From contig CAIXBR010000005.1 in NCBI GenBank assembly GCA_903917735.1, forward strand, positions 19,797-83,796: a stretch of DNA of 64,000 bases, written 5' to 3'. Within the stretch, counting starts at the first letter, position 1. Each line of letters begins with the position of its first letter. Position numbers and translations under genes: made by a program. Shown here piece by piece: positions 26,116 through 36,531 of the stretch. The stretch is from an uncultured Elusimicrobia bacterium. Lineage in GTDB: Bacteria > Elusimicrobiota > Elusimicrobia > Elusimicrobiales > UBA9959. A model generated the notes under the pieces. The model saw only the letters and a program-made list of their open reading frames with translations. It did no database searches and was not told where the DNA came from.

Positions 26116-26358
26116 ATGAAAATTAATTATTTTGTTGAGTCCATAAACATGCTTGGGCCTAATCTGCTTAAATTGGATAAGGGAAAAGAACGCGCTGAGT
26201 TTGAAGCTTTGGCGACATTGATTGTAAGTCATTTGGGAGCAGGAAATTTAAACTATTCTCCCAAGTGTTTCCCAGATGTTCCGGATCCCTGCACTGGTAG
26301 GATACCTGAACCCCCTCCCCCAACATGTGTTCAGGGAAATAATCCACACGCCGTGTGA
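26116..26358 (+). CDS. AT-rich orphan small protein with Cys/Pro-rich tail
   Basis: An 80-residue ORF; ATG 26116 has GGAGG 10 bases upstream, and an upstream in-frame GTG at 26077 is less likely. The first 48 residues look helical and leader-like (MKINYFVESINMLGPNLLKL, then ERAEFEALATLIVSHLGAG). The last 30 residues contain three Cys and a proline run (CFPDVPDPCTGRIPEPPPP). Base composition and codon use (TTG, GTT, AAT, TTT) differ from every neighbour, suggesting recent acquisition. I do not recognise it. A precursor-peptide organisation is possible, but no modification enzymes are nearby. Confidence 0.5.
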   Translation: MKINYFVESINMLGPNLLKLDKGKERAEFEALATLIVSHLGAGNLNYSPKCFPDVPDPCTGRIPEPPPPTCVQGNNPHAV

Positions 26359-26363
26359 ATGCC

Positions 26364-26385
26364 CCTCCTCGTTGCCTCCTCGTTG
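26364..26385 (+). repeat. 11-bp tandem duplication
   Basis: CCTCCTCGTTG is repeated exactly twice directly after the stop of the AT-rich ORF. It is the third short duplication around that ORF. Confidence 0.9.
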
Positions 26386-26437
26386 CGCGTTCCGTGCCTG
26401 TCTTTAAATTTAGTATTATATCATCAAGGTCTTTATT

Positions 26438-28854
<2,417 letters not shown>

Positions 28855-28881
28855 ACCGCCGGGCGGCGGCAGGGAGGAAAA

Positions 28882-30495
28882 GTGAACTATAAAATACTTG
28901 CGGCGGTGCTTGTCCTTTCCGGTTTTTATCCGGTTTACGGCGCGGGGGAGGAAACTACCCTGCTGACCGAGCCGCCCCCGAAGACGGCCGGGATCGGAGA
29001 GGTCGTGACCTTCAAGGCGAAGGACGGCTATCATTTCAATCTCAAGGCCCCGCAGGAATGCGGCGCCTCCGACGCCTTCGACGTCACTAAAAAGGCCCTG
29101 AAGTGCAAGTTCGGATCCGCCGGCGTGCAGGAGGTCAGCCTTAAGATCTGCGACGATAAAGAGATCGCCTGCATGTTCGAGGACTTCACCGTGCTGGTAG
29201 AGGGCCGCGCGCAAAAGCAGGCCGCCGCAGCCGCGCCCGCGGCGAAGGATACGGGGCTTGAGGGTTTTCTCCTTAACGACACTGCCGCCGCGCTGGAGCG
29301 GGCTAAAAAAGAGCACAAACTGCTGTTCATAGATTTCTTCGGCAGGTGGTGCCCGCCGTGCCGGGTCATGGAGGATACCGTGCTGGGCCAGCAGGCTTTT
29401 TTCGACGCCACGCGGAATATGGTGCGCGTCAGCCTGGACGTGGACAGGCCGGCTTCGCGCGAATGGCGAACCCTCTTCAAGCCATCCGGCTACCCGACCT
29501 ATCTTATAGCCGACGCGGCCCTGAACGAGATAGGGCGCTGGAGCGGCAGCGGGAACCTCTCAGCCTTTACCGCCTGGGTTAAGGACCAGGAACTCTGGAA
29601 GGACCAGCCCATAGCGAAGGTCAAAGCCGAAGTTGCCTCTCTGGACGAGGCAGGCAGGCTGCGCGTGGCCAAAGAGTATCTGGGCGGCGAGAAATGGGCG
29701 GAGGCGCGCAAGGCGCTGGCCGGGATGAACACCAGGGCAGCGGCCTACCTGGACGCGCAGGCGCAGGTAAAGGAAACTAATTCCACCGATACTGCCAAAA
29801 TGGCCGGTCTCTACCGCGGCCTGATAGACCGCTTCGACGGACATGACGGCCAGGACGCCGAGGGGACCGTGCTGGACTGGATAGCGGAACTGCAGAAACT
29901 GGACCCTGTAGCCGCGAAACCGTACATAGCAGGCCTGGACGCTCTTATCGCCCGCCTGAACTTCTCCAAGGCCGCTGTGGCCGAGGGCTACGACACCACC
30001 GACGTGCTGTATCAGGCGGCCACCGCTATGGAAGACTCCGGACTCTCTGAGCTGGCGATGGACCTTTATGGCCGCGCGGCCCTGGCTTATGCGGCCGTGG
30101 CCGATAAAGCGGCCGGGCCGGAACTGGCAAAGGGTTTGCGCATGTCGCAGGCCAGGTGCCTTATGGGAGCGAAACGCTATGCCGAGGGCGCGGCCGTTTA
30201 CGGGGCGCTCGCGGAAAAGTTCCCCGGGGAATATTCTTTTCACCGCTCGTACGCCAACGCGCTGCTCGAGCTGAAAAAATACCCGGAAGCGCTGAAGGAG
30301 GCCGGCCTGGCCGCGCAGCTTTCCTACGGTGATATACATTCCAGCATTGTGATCTTACAAGCGAAGATAGAGCTGGCGCAGAAGAACAAGGCCGGCGCGA
30401 TAAAGACCCTGAACGACGAGCTGGCGGCTCTGGACCCCTCCGTCCCGTCGAGCGCGCTTAAGGATTTTTTAAAAAAAGCGGAGGCTTCCAACTAA
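28882..30495 (+). CDS. Periplasmic thioredoxin-fold protein with TPR tail
   Basis: A 537-residue protein that starts at GTG 28882 behind GGAGG. A signal peptide (ILAAVLVLSGFYPVYG) is followed by a beta-rich domain of about 90 residues with paired Cys (QECGAS, KALKCKFG, LKICDDKEIACMF). A thioredoxin domain at about 128-235 carries the active site FFGRWCPPCRVMEDTVL and a cis-Pro loop SGYPTYLIA, most like DsbD-gamma-type domains. The C-terminal 280 residues are TPR-like helices. It probably acts in periplasmic thiol reduction or isomerisation. It lies 27 bases downstream of ligA. Confidence 0.75.
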   Translation: MNYKILAAVLVLSGFYPVYGAGEETTLLTEPPPKTAGIGEVVTFKAKDGYHFNLKAPQECGASDAFDVTKKALKCKFGSAGVQEVSLKICDDKEIACMFEDFTVLVEGRAQKQAAAAAPAAKDTGLEGFLLNDTAAALERAKKEHKLLFIDFFGRWCPPCRVMEDTVLGQQAFFDATRNMVRVSLDVDRPASREWRTLFKPSGYPTYLIADAALNEIGRWSGSGNLSAFTAWVKDQELWKDQPIAKVKAEVASLDEAGRLRVAKEYLGGEKWAEARKALAGMNTRAAAYLDAQAQVKETNSTDTAKMAGLYRGLIDRFDGHDGQDAEGTVLDWIAELQKLDPVAAKPYIAGLDALIARLNFSKAAVAEGYDTTDVLYQAATAMEDSGLSELAMDLYGRAALAYAAVADKAAGPELAKGLRMSQARCLMGAKRYAEGAAVYGALAEKFPGEYSFHRSYANALLELKKYPEALKEAGLAAQLSYGDIHSSIVILQAKIELAQKNKAGAIKTLNDELAALDPSVPSSALKDFLKKAEASN

Positions 30496-30504
30496 GTATC
30501 TTGC

Positions 30505-32004
30505 ATGGACAAGACGGCCTATCTAAGCGTTTACGACAAGACCGGGACGGAGGAATTCGCCCGCGGCCTGTCCGAGCTCGGTTTCGAGATCTATGCCTCA
30601 GGTTCCACCTATAAACTGCTTAAGGAAGCTGGCATAGAAGCCGAGGAAGTCCGTTATTCCCCGCCGGTGCCTTACGCGGTACTGAAGGCGATCTCGGGGC
30701 GCTTCCCGGCGGTCTCCGAGAACGGCGTGGAGCTTCCGGGCTTCTATGTGGTGGCCGCAAATCTCTACCCCATAGCCAATATAATCGGCCAGGAGGAGTT
30801 CGCCCTCGAGGAACTCTCCAATTACCTCGACCAGGCCAACTCCGCGGTGCTCAGGGCGGCGGCGCGCGACTTCGGGAGCGTGATAACCATCTCAAGCCCG
30901 GTGGACTACGGGCCAGTGCTGCGGGCTATAAAAGAGGACGGCGGCCTGGAGCCGGAGATCAAGAAGCAGCTGGCGGCAAAAGCCTGGCAGTGCCTTGCCG
31001 CCTACGACGCCACCGTGGCGCAGTACCTTTCGGAGACCGGGAACCTGCTGGGAGACGAGGTGGTTATCAGCCTTAAGAAAGTGACCGACCTTGAGTACGG
31101 CGAGAACCGCCACCAGCGGGCCGCCTTCTACGCCCTCAGCGGCGCCAGGCCGCGCGGCCTTAACGCCGCTAAAATACTCTGCGGCCGGGAGTTCAACCTG
31201 AACCATTACCTGGACCTGGATACCGCCTTCGAGCTGGCCATGGAATTTACCGAGCCGGTTTGCGCCATAGTCAAGCATGCGCGCCCGGCGGGCCTTTGTG
31301 CGGCCGCGACTCCGGCCGACTGCCTGCGCGGCGCGCTTAAGGCGGACCCGCCGGGGGCCGTCGGCGGCACCGCGGCCTTCAACAGGCAGGTGGAGGCCGA
31401 AACCGCCGGCCTGCTGAAAGAAGCTTTTATAGAAAGCGTCGTGGCGCCGGGCTACAGCCCGGAGGCGCTCAGGATATTGCGCTCCAAGGAGGGCCTGCGC
31501 GCGCTGGAGCTGGGCGCTCCGGTGCTTTCCCCCTACGAGGTGGAGATGCACTCCGTAGCCGGCGGGCTGCTGATAGAATCCAAGGACAACAGGCTTTTTT
31601 CCGCCGAGCCGTCCTGCGTCACCAGAAGAAAACCTTCCGATGCCGAAATGCGCTCGCTGCTGCTGGCCTGGAAAGCGGTAAAGTACGCCAAGACCTACGC
31701 CGTGGCGCTGGCCGAGGGGAACTCGGTGGCCGTGGTGAGCGCGGCCGAGAGCTCCACCTATGACGCCGTCCGGGGGGCTGTGTGGAAAATGCGGGAGAAG
31801 CGCTCCATCCTGCCGGGAGCGGGCCCGCTGGTTATGGCCGCGGACGCGGCCCTGCCGCTTAAAACTTTACAGGCCGCCCTGGCGGGCGGCGTAACGGCCG
31901 TCATACAGCCGGGCGGCTGGCAGGACGACGCCGACTGCGCGGCGCTGTGCGATTCCAGGAACGCCGCCATGCTGATGGCAGGCATACGGCATTTCAGGCA
32001 CTAA
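30505..32004 (+). CDS. Diverged PurH-like protein (AICAR transformylase/IMP cyclohydrolase homologue)
   Basis: A 499-residue protein collinear with PurH. The MGS-like N-terminus (YLSVYDKTGTEEFARGLSEL) and the transformylase part (LEYGENRHQRAAFYA, and the C-terminal MAGIRHFRH) are clear. Several catalytic motifs are altered. The family's DGRVKTLHPKIHGG segment is missing, the IDIGGPSM region reads LDQANSAV, KHANPCG reads KHARPAG, SAFGGI reads GAVGGT, and the DAFFPF and QPGGSIRD motifs read DAALPL and QPGGWQDD. Lys-His of the KH motif is kept. The fold is probably retained; whether either purine-pathway reaction is catalysed is doubtful. It is the last gene of the nusB-ligA unit. Confidence 0.75.
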   Translation: MDKTAYLSVYDKTGTEEFARGLSELGFEIYASGSTYKLLKEAGIEAEEVRYSPPVPYAVLKAISGRFPAVSENGVELPGFYVVAANLYPIANIIGQEEFALEELSNYLDQANSAVLRAAARDFGSVITISSPVDYGPVLRAIKEDGGLEPEIKKQLAAKAWQCLAAYDATVAQYLSETGNLLGDEVVISLKKVTDLEYGENRHQRAAFYALSGARPRGLNAAKILCGREFNLNHYLDLDTAFELAMEFTEPVCAIVKHARPAGLCAAATPADCLRGALKADPPGAVGGTAAFNRQVEAETAGLLKEAFIESVVAPGYSPEALRILRSKEGLRALELGAPVLSPYEVEMHSVAGGLLIESKDNRLFSAEPSCVTRRKPSDAEMRSLLLAWKAVKYAKTYAVALAEGNSVAVVSAAESSTYDAVRGAVWKMREKRSILPGAGPLVMAADAALPLKTLQAALAGGVTAVIQPGGWQDDADCAALCDSRNAAMLMAGIRHFRH

Positions 32005-32035
32005 CTTCCATCGCTGAGTCCGTTATAAATGAAAC

Positions 32036-32062
32036 GGCCGCGGGCTTTTTAGTCCCGCGGCC
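32036..32062. terminator. Hairpin terminator between convergent genes
   Basis: A 9-bp stem GGCCGCGGG/CCCGCGGCC around a 9-base T-rich loop (32036-32062). T-rich tails are modest on both strands. It separates the purH-like gene (plus) from kbl (minus). Confidence 0.65.
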
Positions 32063-32077
32063 ACTTCGTATTGCGCT

Positions 32078-33268
32078 TTATATGATATTCAGCTCTTTGC
32101 CGACTTTTTTAAATTTCTCCACGGCGAATTTCAGGTCCTTCATCGTGTGCCCGGCGGTAACTATGGTGCGCAGGCGTTCTTTGCCCTTCGGCACGGTGGG
32201 GAAGCCCAGCGGCAGCGCGAAAACCCCTTCCTCGAAGAGGCGCTTCGACAGCTGCACGGCTTTCGCCATATCGCCTACCATCACCGGGGTTATCGGGGTG
32301 ACGGAGCAGCCGGTGTCGAACCCGGCTTTCTTCATCTCTTCCTTGAAGAAGGCCGTGTTCTCCCACAGCTTCTTCAGGTACTTGGGCTCTTTAAGCAGTA
32401 TGTCCAGCACGGCTATGCAGGTGGCCGATACCGACGGCGGCTGGGAGCTGGAGAACAGGAACGGCCTGGCCACCGAGCCCAGGTAGTCGCGCAGATTCTG
32501 CGTGGTGGCCGCGTAGCCGCCCACGGCGGCGAAGGCCTTTGAAAGGGTGCCTATCTGTATTTCCACCTTCCCGTCCAGACCGAAATGGCTTACCGTGCCG
32601 CGGCCTTCCTTGCCTATCACGCCGCTGGCGTGTGCGTCGTCCACCATCACGAAAGCGCCGTACTTGTGGGCGACAGCCGTCACCTCGTCGAGGTTGGCGA
32701 TGTCGCCGTCCATGGAGAAGACGCCGTCCGTCACTACCATCTTGCGGCGGGATTTCCTGGCCTCGGGCGACTCCAATATTTCGGTCAGGTGCTTTATGTC
32801 CTTGTGGCGGTAGATCTTGCGCGGGGCCTTGGCCAGGCGTCCCCCGTCTATGATGGAGGCGTGGTTCAGTTCGTCGGAGATCAGCAGGTCGGCCTCGCTC
32901 GACATCAGCGACTGGCACACCGCCACGTTGGAGGTGAAGCCGGACTGGAACAGGATGGAGGCTTCGGCGTGCTTGAACTCGGCGAACCGCTTCTCAAGCT
33001 CTACGTGCAGGGACATCGTGCCTATGATAGTGCGCACCGCGGCCGAGCCCACGCCGTATTTCTTTATGGCGTCTATGGCGGCTCTCTTTACCTTTGGGTT
33101 GTCGGCCAGCGCCAGGTAATTATTGGAGGTGAGGTTCACCACTTCCTTGCCGTCTATTACCGAGACCGGCGCCTGCGCCGATTCCAGCACGCGCGGCCTG
33201 ATGAAGCGGTTCTCATTCTTAAGCAGCTCCACTTCCTCGTCTGCGAATTTCAGGGTGTCGAAGGTCAT
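32078..33268 (-). CDS. kbl: 2-amino-3-ketobutyrate CoA ligase (glycine C-acetyltransferase) or close AOS-family enzyme
   Basis: A 396-residue alpha-oxoamine synthase. ATG 33268 is chosen because AAGGAG lies 7 bases upstream. PLP-enzyme motifs include NLTSNNYLALADNPKVK, SDELNHASIIDGGRL, DGVFSMDGD, VDDAHASGVIG and the PLP-lysine loop GTLSKAFAAVGGY. It would convert 2-amino-3-ketobutyrate and CoA to glycine and acetyl-CoA. Its position directly downstream of a threonine-dehydrogenase homologue supports Kbl over BioF (no other biotin genes are near). Confidence 0.85.
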   Translation of the reverse strand: MTFDTLKFADEEVELLKNENRFIRPRVLESAQAPVSVIDGKEVVNLTSNNYLALADNPKVKRAAIDAIKKYGVGSAAVRTIIGTMSLHVELEKRFAEFKHAEASILFQSGFTSNVAVCQSLMSSEADLLISDELNHASIIDGGRLAKAPRKIYRHKDIKHLTEILESPEARKSRRKMVVTDGVFSMDGDIANLDEVTAVAHKYGAFVMVDDAHASGVIGKEGRGTVSHFGLDGKVEIQIGTLSKAFAAVGGYAATTQNLRDYLGSVARPFLFSSSQPPSVSATCIAVLDILLKEPKYLKKLWENTAFFKEEMKKAGFDTGCSVTPITPVMVGDMAKAVQLSKRLFEEGVFALPLGFPTVPKGKERLRTIVTAGHTMKDLKFAVEKFKKVGKELNII

Positions 33269-33321
33269 GTTGTTTCTCCTTTTAACGGAAATATGAAACT
33301 TTTGCCATAGGCCATATCCGC

Positions 33322-34356
33322 CTAGGGCATCAGAATTATTTTGCCGCATTTCTTTTCTTTAGAATTTATCAGCGCGAAAGCCTTCTTGAAATCCTTGAAG
33401 GGGAAGGTGTGCGTTACGGCCGGCCCGGGGTTGACCGCGCCGGATTTCAGCAGGCTCTCCATCTTATACCAGCTGCGGAAGATCTCGCGGCCCGCCACGC
33501 CCTCCAGGCGTATACCGCGCTTCACTATGTCGCCGGCGTAATCCAGGCTGAGATTGGCCACCGGCAGGCCGAAGGCCACGAAGCGGCCGCCCGGGCGCAG
33601 GGCTTTAAGGCCGAGCGAAATAGCTTTGGCCCCGCCGCTCATCTCTATCACGGCGTCCACGCCTTCCGGGCCGCAGACGCGTATGATCTTCGCTAGGCAG
33701 TCCCCGGACGAAGGGTCGATGGCTGTGTCGGCTCCCATCTTTACGGCCAGCTTCCTGCGGTAGTCCGAAGGGTCCAGCGCGATGACCCGCTTGGCGCCTC
33801 CCGCCTTGGCGATGCCTGAGGCGAAAAGTCCCTGGGGCGCGCCGCCGGAGATAAGCACCGTGCGTCCGACGATATCCTCGGCCAGCACGGCGTGCACGGA
33901 GCTGCCGAAGGGAGGCATTATCGCGGCTACGTCCTTAAGCGAATCGTCCGTGTGCTTCCAGGCGCAGCGCGCCGGCACGGCGGCGTACTCGGCCAGGCCG
34001 CCCGGCACGTCGCGCCCTATCACGCGCAGGTTCTGGCAGATGTGGCGCTGGTCGTTGCGGCACTGGCCGCAGACGCCGCAGAAAATGTGGGATTCCACCG
34101 ATACGAAGTCGCCCTTGTCGAAGCCCTTGGCCAGCGCCCCTATCTCCACCACTTCGCCGCAGAATTCCTGCCCGAAGATGAACGGCAGGGTGGGGGTGGC
34201 GAACCCGGGGCCCGCGTGGTTGTAGATGGCCAGGTCGCCGGGGCTGATGGAGGCCGCGGTCACGCGTATCAGGAGCTCGTCCTTGTTTATAACCGGCACT
34301 TCTGCGTCGCGGTAGCTGGCTCCGCGCGCGCGGGAGGTCTTCTGTATGGCTTTCAT
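33322..34356 (-). CDS. L-threonine 3-dehydrogenase-like MDR oxidoreductase lacking catalytic zinc ligands
   Basis: A 344-residue medium-chain dehydrogenase collinear with Tdh. The structural zinc Cys cluster is complete (CGVCGQCRNDQRHIC), and the Tdh-type His before it (VESHIFCG), the NAD-binding fold and the C-terminal REIFRSWYKMESLL segment are all present. At the catalytic zinc site the ICGTD motif reads ISPGD and GHE reads GQE, so the ligand Cys becomes Ser and the ligand His becomes Gln. It lies 53 bases upstream of kbl on the same strand, which suggests threonine to aminoketobutyrate, but zinc-dependent chemistry is unlikely with these substitutions. It may use another mechanism or substrate. 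Confidence 0.8.
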   Translation of the reverse strand: MKAIQKTSRARGASYRDAEVPVINKDELLIRVTAASISPGDLAIYNHAGPGFATPTLPFIFGQEFCGEVVEIGALAKGFDKGDFVSVESHIFCGVCGQCRNDQRHICQNLRVIGRDVPGGLAEYAAVPARCAWKHTDDSLKDVAAIMPPFGSSVHAVLAEDIVGRTVLISGGAPQGLFASGIAKAGGAKRVIALDPSDYRRKLAVKMGADTAIDPSSGDCLAKIIRVCGPEGVDAVIEMSGGAKAISLGLKALRPGGRFVAFGLPVANLSLDYAGDIVKRGIRLEGVAGREIFRSWYKMESLLKSGAVNPGPAVTHTFPFKDFKKAFALINSKEKKCGKIILMP

Positions 34357-34478
34357 CGGTGGCTCCTTGGGCCGCTCTGCTTCGGGGCGGTGTTTGCCCG
34401 CAATATTATGATATAAAAAAAATACCGCTAAAAAAATATTTTTAATTCGCCGGAAATATAGTAAATTATAAGAGAACT

Positions 34479-34868
34479 ATGCCGGAGCTTTCAAAACCCC
34501 TGCCAGCCGAAGACCGTATGGTGCTTCTTCCGAAGAACCCCGGGACGTGCTATGTCTTCTGGCAGTTTTCCTCCGGCCGCGCCGAAGCTTTCCGTGCCGG
34601 CGCTTTCGCTCCAGAAGTGGAACTGCGCCTTGCCTGTGTGGAAGACGGCTCCCGTTCGTCCGTTATCAAGGCGGACTGGCAGGCCGGCCGCGCCTACCTG
34701 CCGGTGCCGTCCCAGGGCAGAACCTACAAGGCGGCGCTTTGCGCGCAGCGCGGCGGCGCCTGGGAAAAGATCCTGGAATCCAATATCAAGGCCTCGCCCG
34801 CCGCGGCCGGCATGGCGCAAGAGCGCGCCTACGCCAGCCTTGAATTTCACAAGAAGGTGTTGTCATGA
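34479..34868 (+). CDS. DUF4912-like small protein
   Basis: A 129-residue protein with the DUF4912 pattern: VLLPKNPGTCYVFWQFSSGR, then a strand-rich middle and RTYKAALCAQRGGAW. In many bacteria DUF4912 proteins sit immediately before a GH57 glucan-branching enzyme, as here, where the stop overlaps the GH57 start by 4 bases. Its role is unknown; carbohydrate binding is a reasonable guess. No signal peptide is seen. The upstream 120 bases are AT-rich and shared with the divergent dehydrogenase gene. Confidence 0.7.
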   Translation: MPELSKPLPAEDRMVLLPKNPGTCYVFWQFSSGRAEAFRAGAFAPEVELRLACVEDGSRSSVIKADWQAGRAYLPVPSQGRTYKAALCAQRGGAWEKILESNIKASPAAAGMAQERAYASLEFHKKVLS

Positions 34869-36472
34869 GCTCGCGCGGCTCGCTGATGTTCCTGCTCCAC
34901 GCCCACCTCCCGTACGTGAACCACCCGCAGGACTCGAGCTTCCTTGAAGAGAACTGGTTCTTCGAGGCCGTGGTGGAAACCTATGTGCCTATCATCTCGG
35001 CGCTGGAGCGCCTGGCCGCCGAAGGCATCAGGCCCGGCGTGGCCATCTCCATTTCTCCCACGCTCGGGGCCATGCTGGAGAACGAGGCCCTGGAAGCCAA
35101 ACTTCAGCTTTATGTGGAGTCCCGCCTTGAGCTTTTGGAAAAAGAGCTGGAGCGGGCGCAGAACGAGCCGACCCTCCTGAAGACCGTCAGCCTCTACCAG
35201 AAGCTTTACCTGGAAGCCGCCGAGCTCCTGCACAAGTACAGCGGCGACCTGATAACCCCGCTGAAAGCGCTGCAGCACGCCGGGCAGATAGAGATAATAA
35301 CTACGGCGGCTACGCATGCGGTGCTTCCGCTGCTTGCCAGGCCGGAGGCCGTGCGCGCCCAGCTGGCCGTGGCCGCGGAGGACTACGCAGACAGGTTCAA
35401 CTGCAAGGCTTCCGGTTTCTGGCTGCCGGAATGCGGGTATGAACCGCGGCTTAATTCCTATCTGAAGCTTTCCGGGTTCAATTATACTTTCACCGAATCG
35501 CATTCCGTGGAGTTCGCTTCTACCCTGGCGCCCAACGGCGTCTATTCTCCGTACCGCACCTCCAACGGCGTGGGGCTTTTCGCCCGCGACGCGGCCAGCT
35601 CCCGCGAGGTGTGGAGCGCCCAGTTCGGCTATCCCGGGGATCCGGCTTACCGCGAGTTCTACCGCGACTTCGGCTACGACGGGAATTATGACTATATCCG
35701 CCCCTATCTGGGCACAGACGGGGTCAGGCGGCCGCTGGGGCTTAAATATTACCGCATCACCGGCTCGGGAGCGGACCTGTCCGCCAAGCAGTATTACGAC
35801 CCGGACGCCGCCATGGCCCGCGTGGAGGCGCACGCCTCTGACTTTCTGGCGCGCCGCATGAAGCAGACCGACGATTTCTATGCCGCGCGCGGCACCAGGC
35901 CTCTTATCGTAAGCTGCTACGACGCGGAACTGTTCGGCCATTGGTGGTTCGAAGGCCCCGCTTTCCTGGAGACGGTGATACGGAAGATCAGGGTTGAGCG
36001 CCTGCCGCTGCAGTTCGTTACGCCGTCGGAATACCTGAACTCCTGCCAGGAGCCGGCCGAGCTGACCCCGGGCATCTCCTCGTGGGGGGAGAACGGCTAC
36101 TTCGACCCCTGGGTGAACGAGACCAACGATTTCATCTACCCGGCCGTGTACGCGGCCACCGACAAGATGATAGAGACGGCTAACCGCTTCCGCAACCAGG
36201 ACCTGAGCAGCCTCAGCGCCAGGGCGCTTAACCAGGCCGCGCGGGAAACCCTGCTCGCGCAGTCTTCCGACTGGGCTTTCCTGCTTTATATCGGCTCGCA
36301 CTCCGCCTACGCCAAGGGCCGGCTGGAAGACCACGCCGCCAATGCGGTGAAGCTGCTGGGCGAGGTCATAGAAAAAAGGGTGGACGAGCAGGCCCTGGCC
36401 GCGCTGGAGCAGAAGAACAGCGTCTTCCCCAGGCTGGATTTCAGGGTTTTCGCTTCAGTCTCTAAATTCTAA
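34865..36472 (+). CDS. GH57 1,4-alpha-glucan branching enzyme (DUF1957 type)
   Basis: A 535-residue cytoplasmic glycoside hydrolase family 57 protein. Motifs in order are FLLHAHLPYV near the start, FWLPECGYEP with the nucleophile Glu189, and SCYDAELFGHWWFEGP with the acid/base Asp353, followed by the helical domain used by branching enzymes (SSWGENGYFDPWVNE). It introduces alpha-1,6 branches into glycogen-like glucan. It is coupled to the DUF4912 gene. Glycogen metabolism is supported by the phosphohexomutase gene 5 kb away. Confidence 0.88.
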   Translation: MSSRGSLMFLLHAHLPYVNHPQDSSFLEENWFFEAVVETYVPIISALERLAAEGIRPGVAISISPTLGAMLENEALEAKLQLYVESRLELLEKELERAQNEPTLLKTVSLYQKLYLEAAELLHKYSGDLITPLKALQHAGQIEIITTAATHAVLPLLARPEAVRAQLAVAAEDYADRFNCKASGFWLPECGYEPRLNSYLKLSGFNYTFTESHSVEFASTLAPNGVYSPYRTSNGVGLFARDAASSREVWSAQFGYPGDPAYREFYRDFGYDGNYDYIRPYLGTDGVRRPLGLKYYRITGSGADLSAKQYYDPDAAMARVEAHASDFLARRMKQTDDFYAARGTRPLIVSCYDAELFGHWWFEGPAFLETVIRKIRVERLPLQFVTPSEYLNSCQEPAELTPGISSWGENGYFDPWVNETNDFIYPAVYAATDKMIETANRFRNQDLSSLSARALNQAARETLLAQSSDWAFLLYIGSHSAYAKGRLEDHAANAVKLLGEVIEKRVDEQALAALEQKNSVFPRLDFRVFASVSKF

Positions 36473-36489
36473 AAAAGCGGGCATAAAAA

Positions 36490-36516
36490 AACCGGCCGCA
36501 AAGCCGGTTCCTTTAT
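36490..36516. terminator. Intrinsic terminator after GH57, convergent with rluD-like gene
   Basis: A 7-bp stem AACCGGC/GCCGGTT with a 6-base loop (36490-36509), preceded by A-rich and followed by CCTTTATTTTA. It can serve both strands. Confidence 0.75.
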
Positions 36517-36531
36517 TTTATGCGCGCAGCT

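Noticed and set aside
34847..36334. Minus-strand ORF of 495 codons opposite the GH57 gene
   Set aside because: Antisense shadow; the GH57 motifs on the plus strand are unmistakable.
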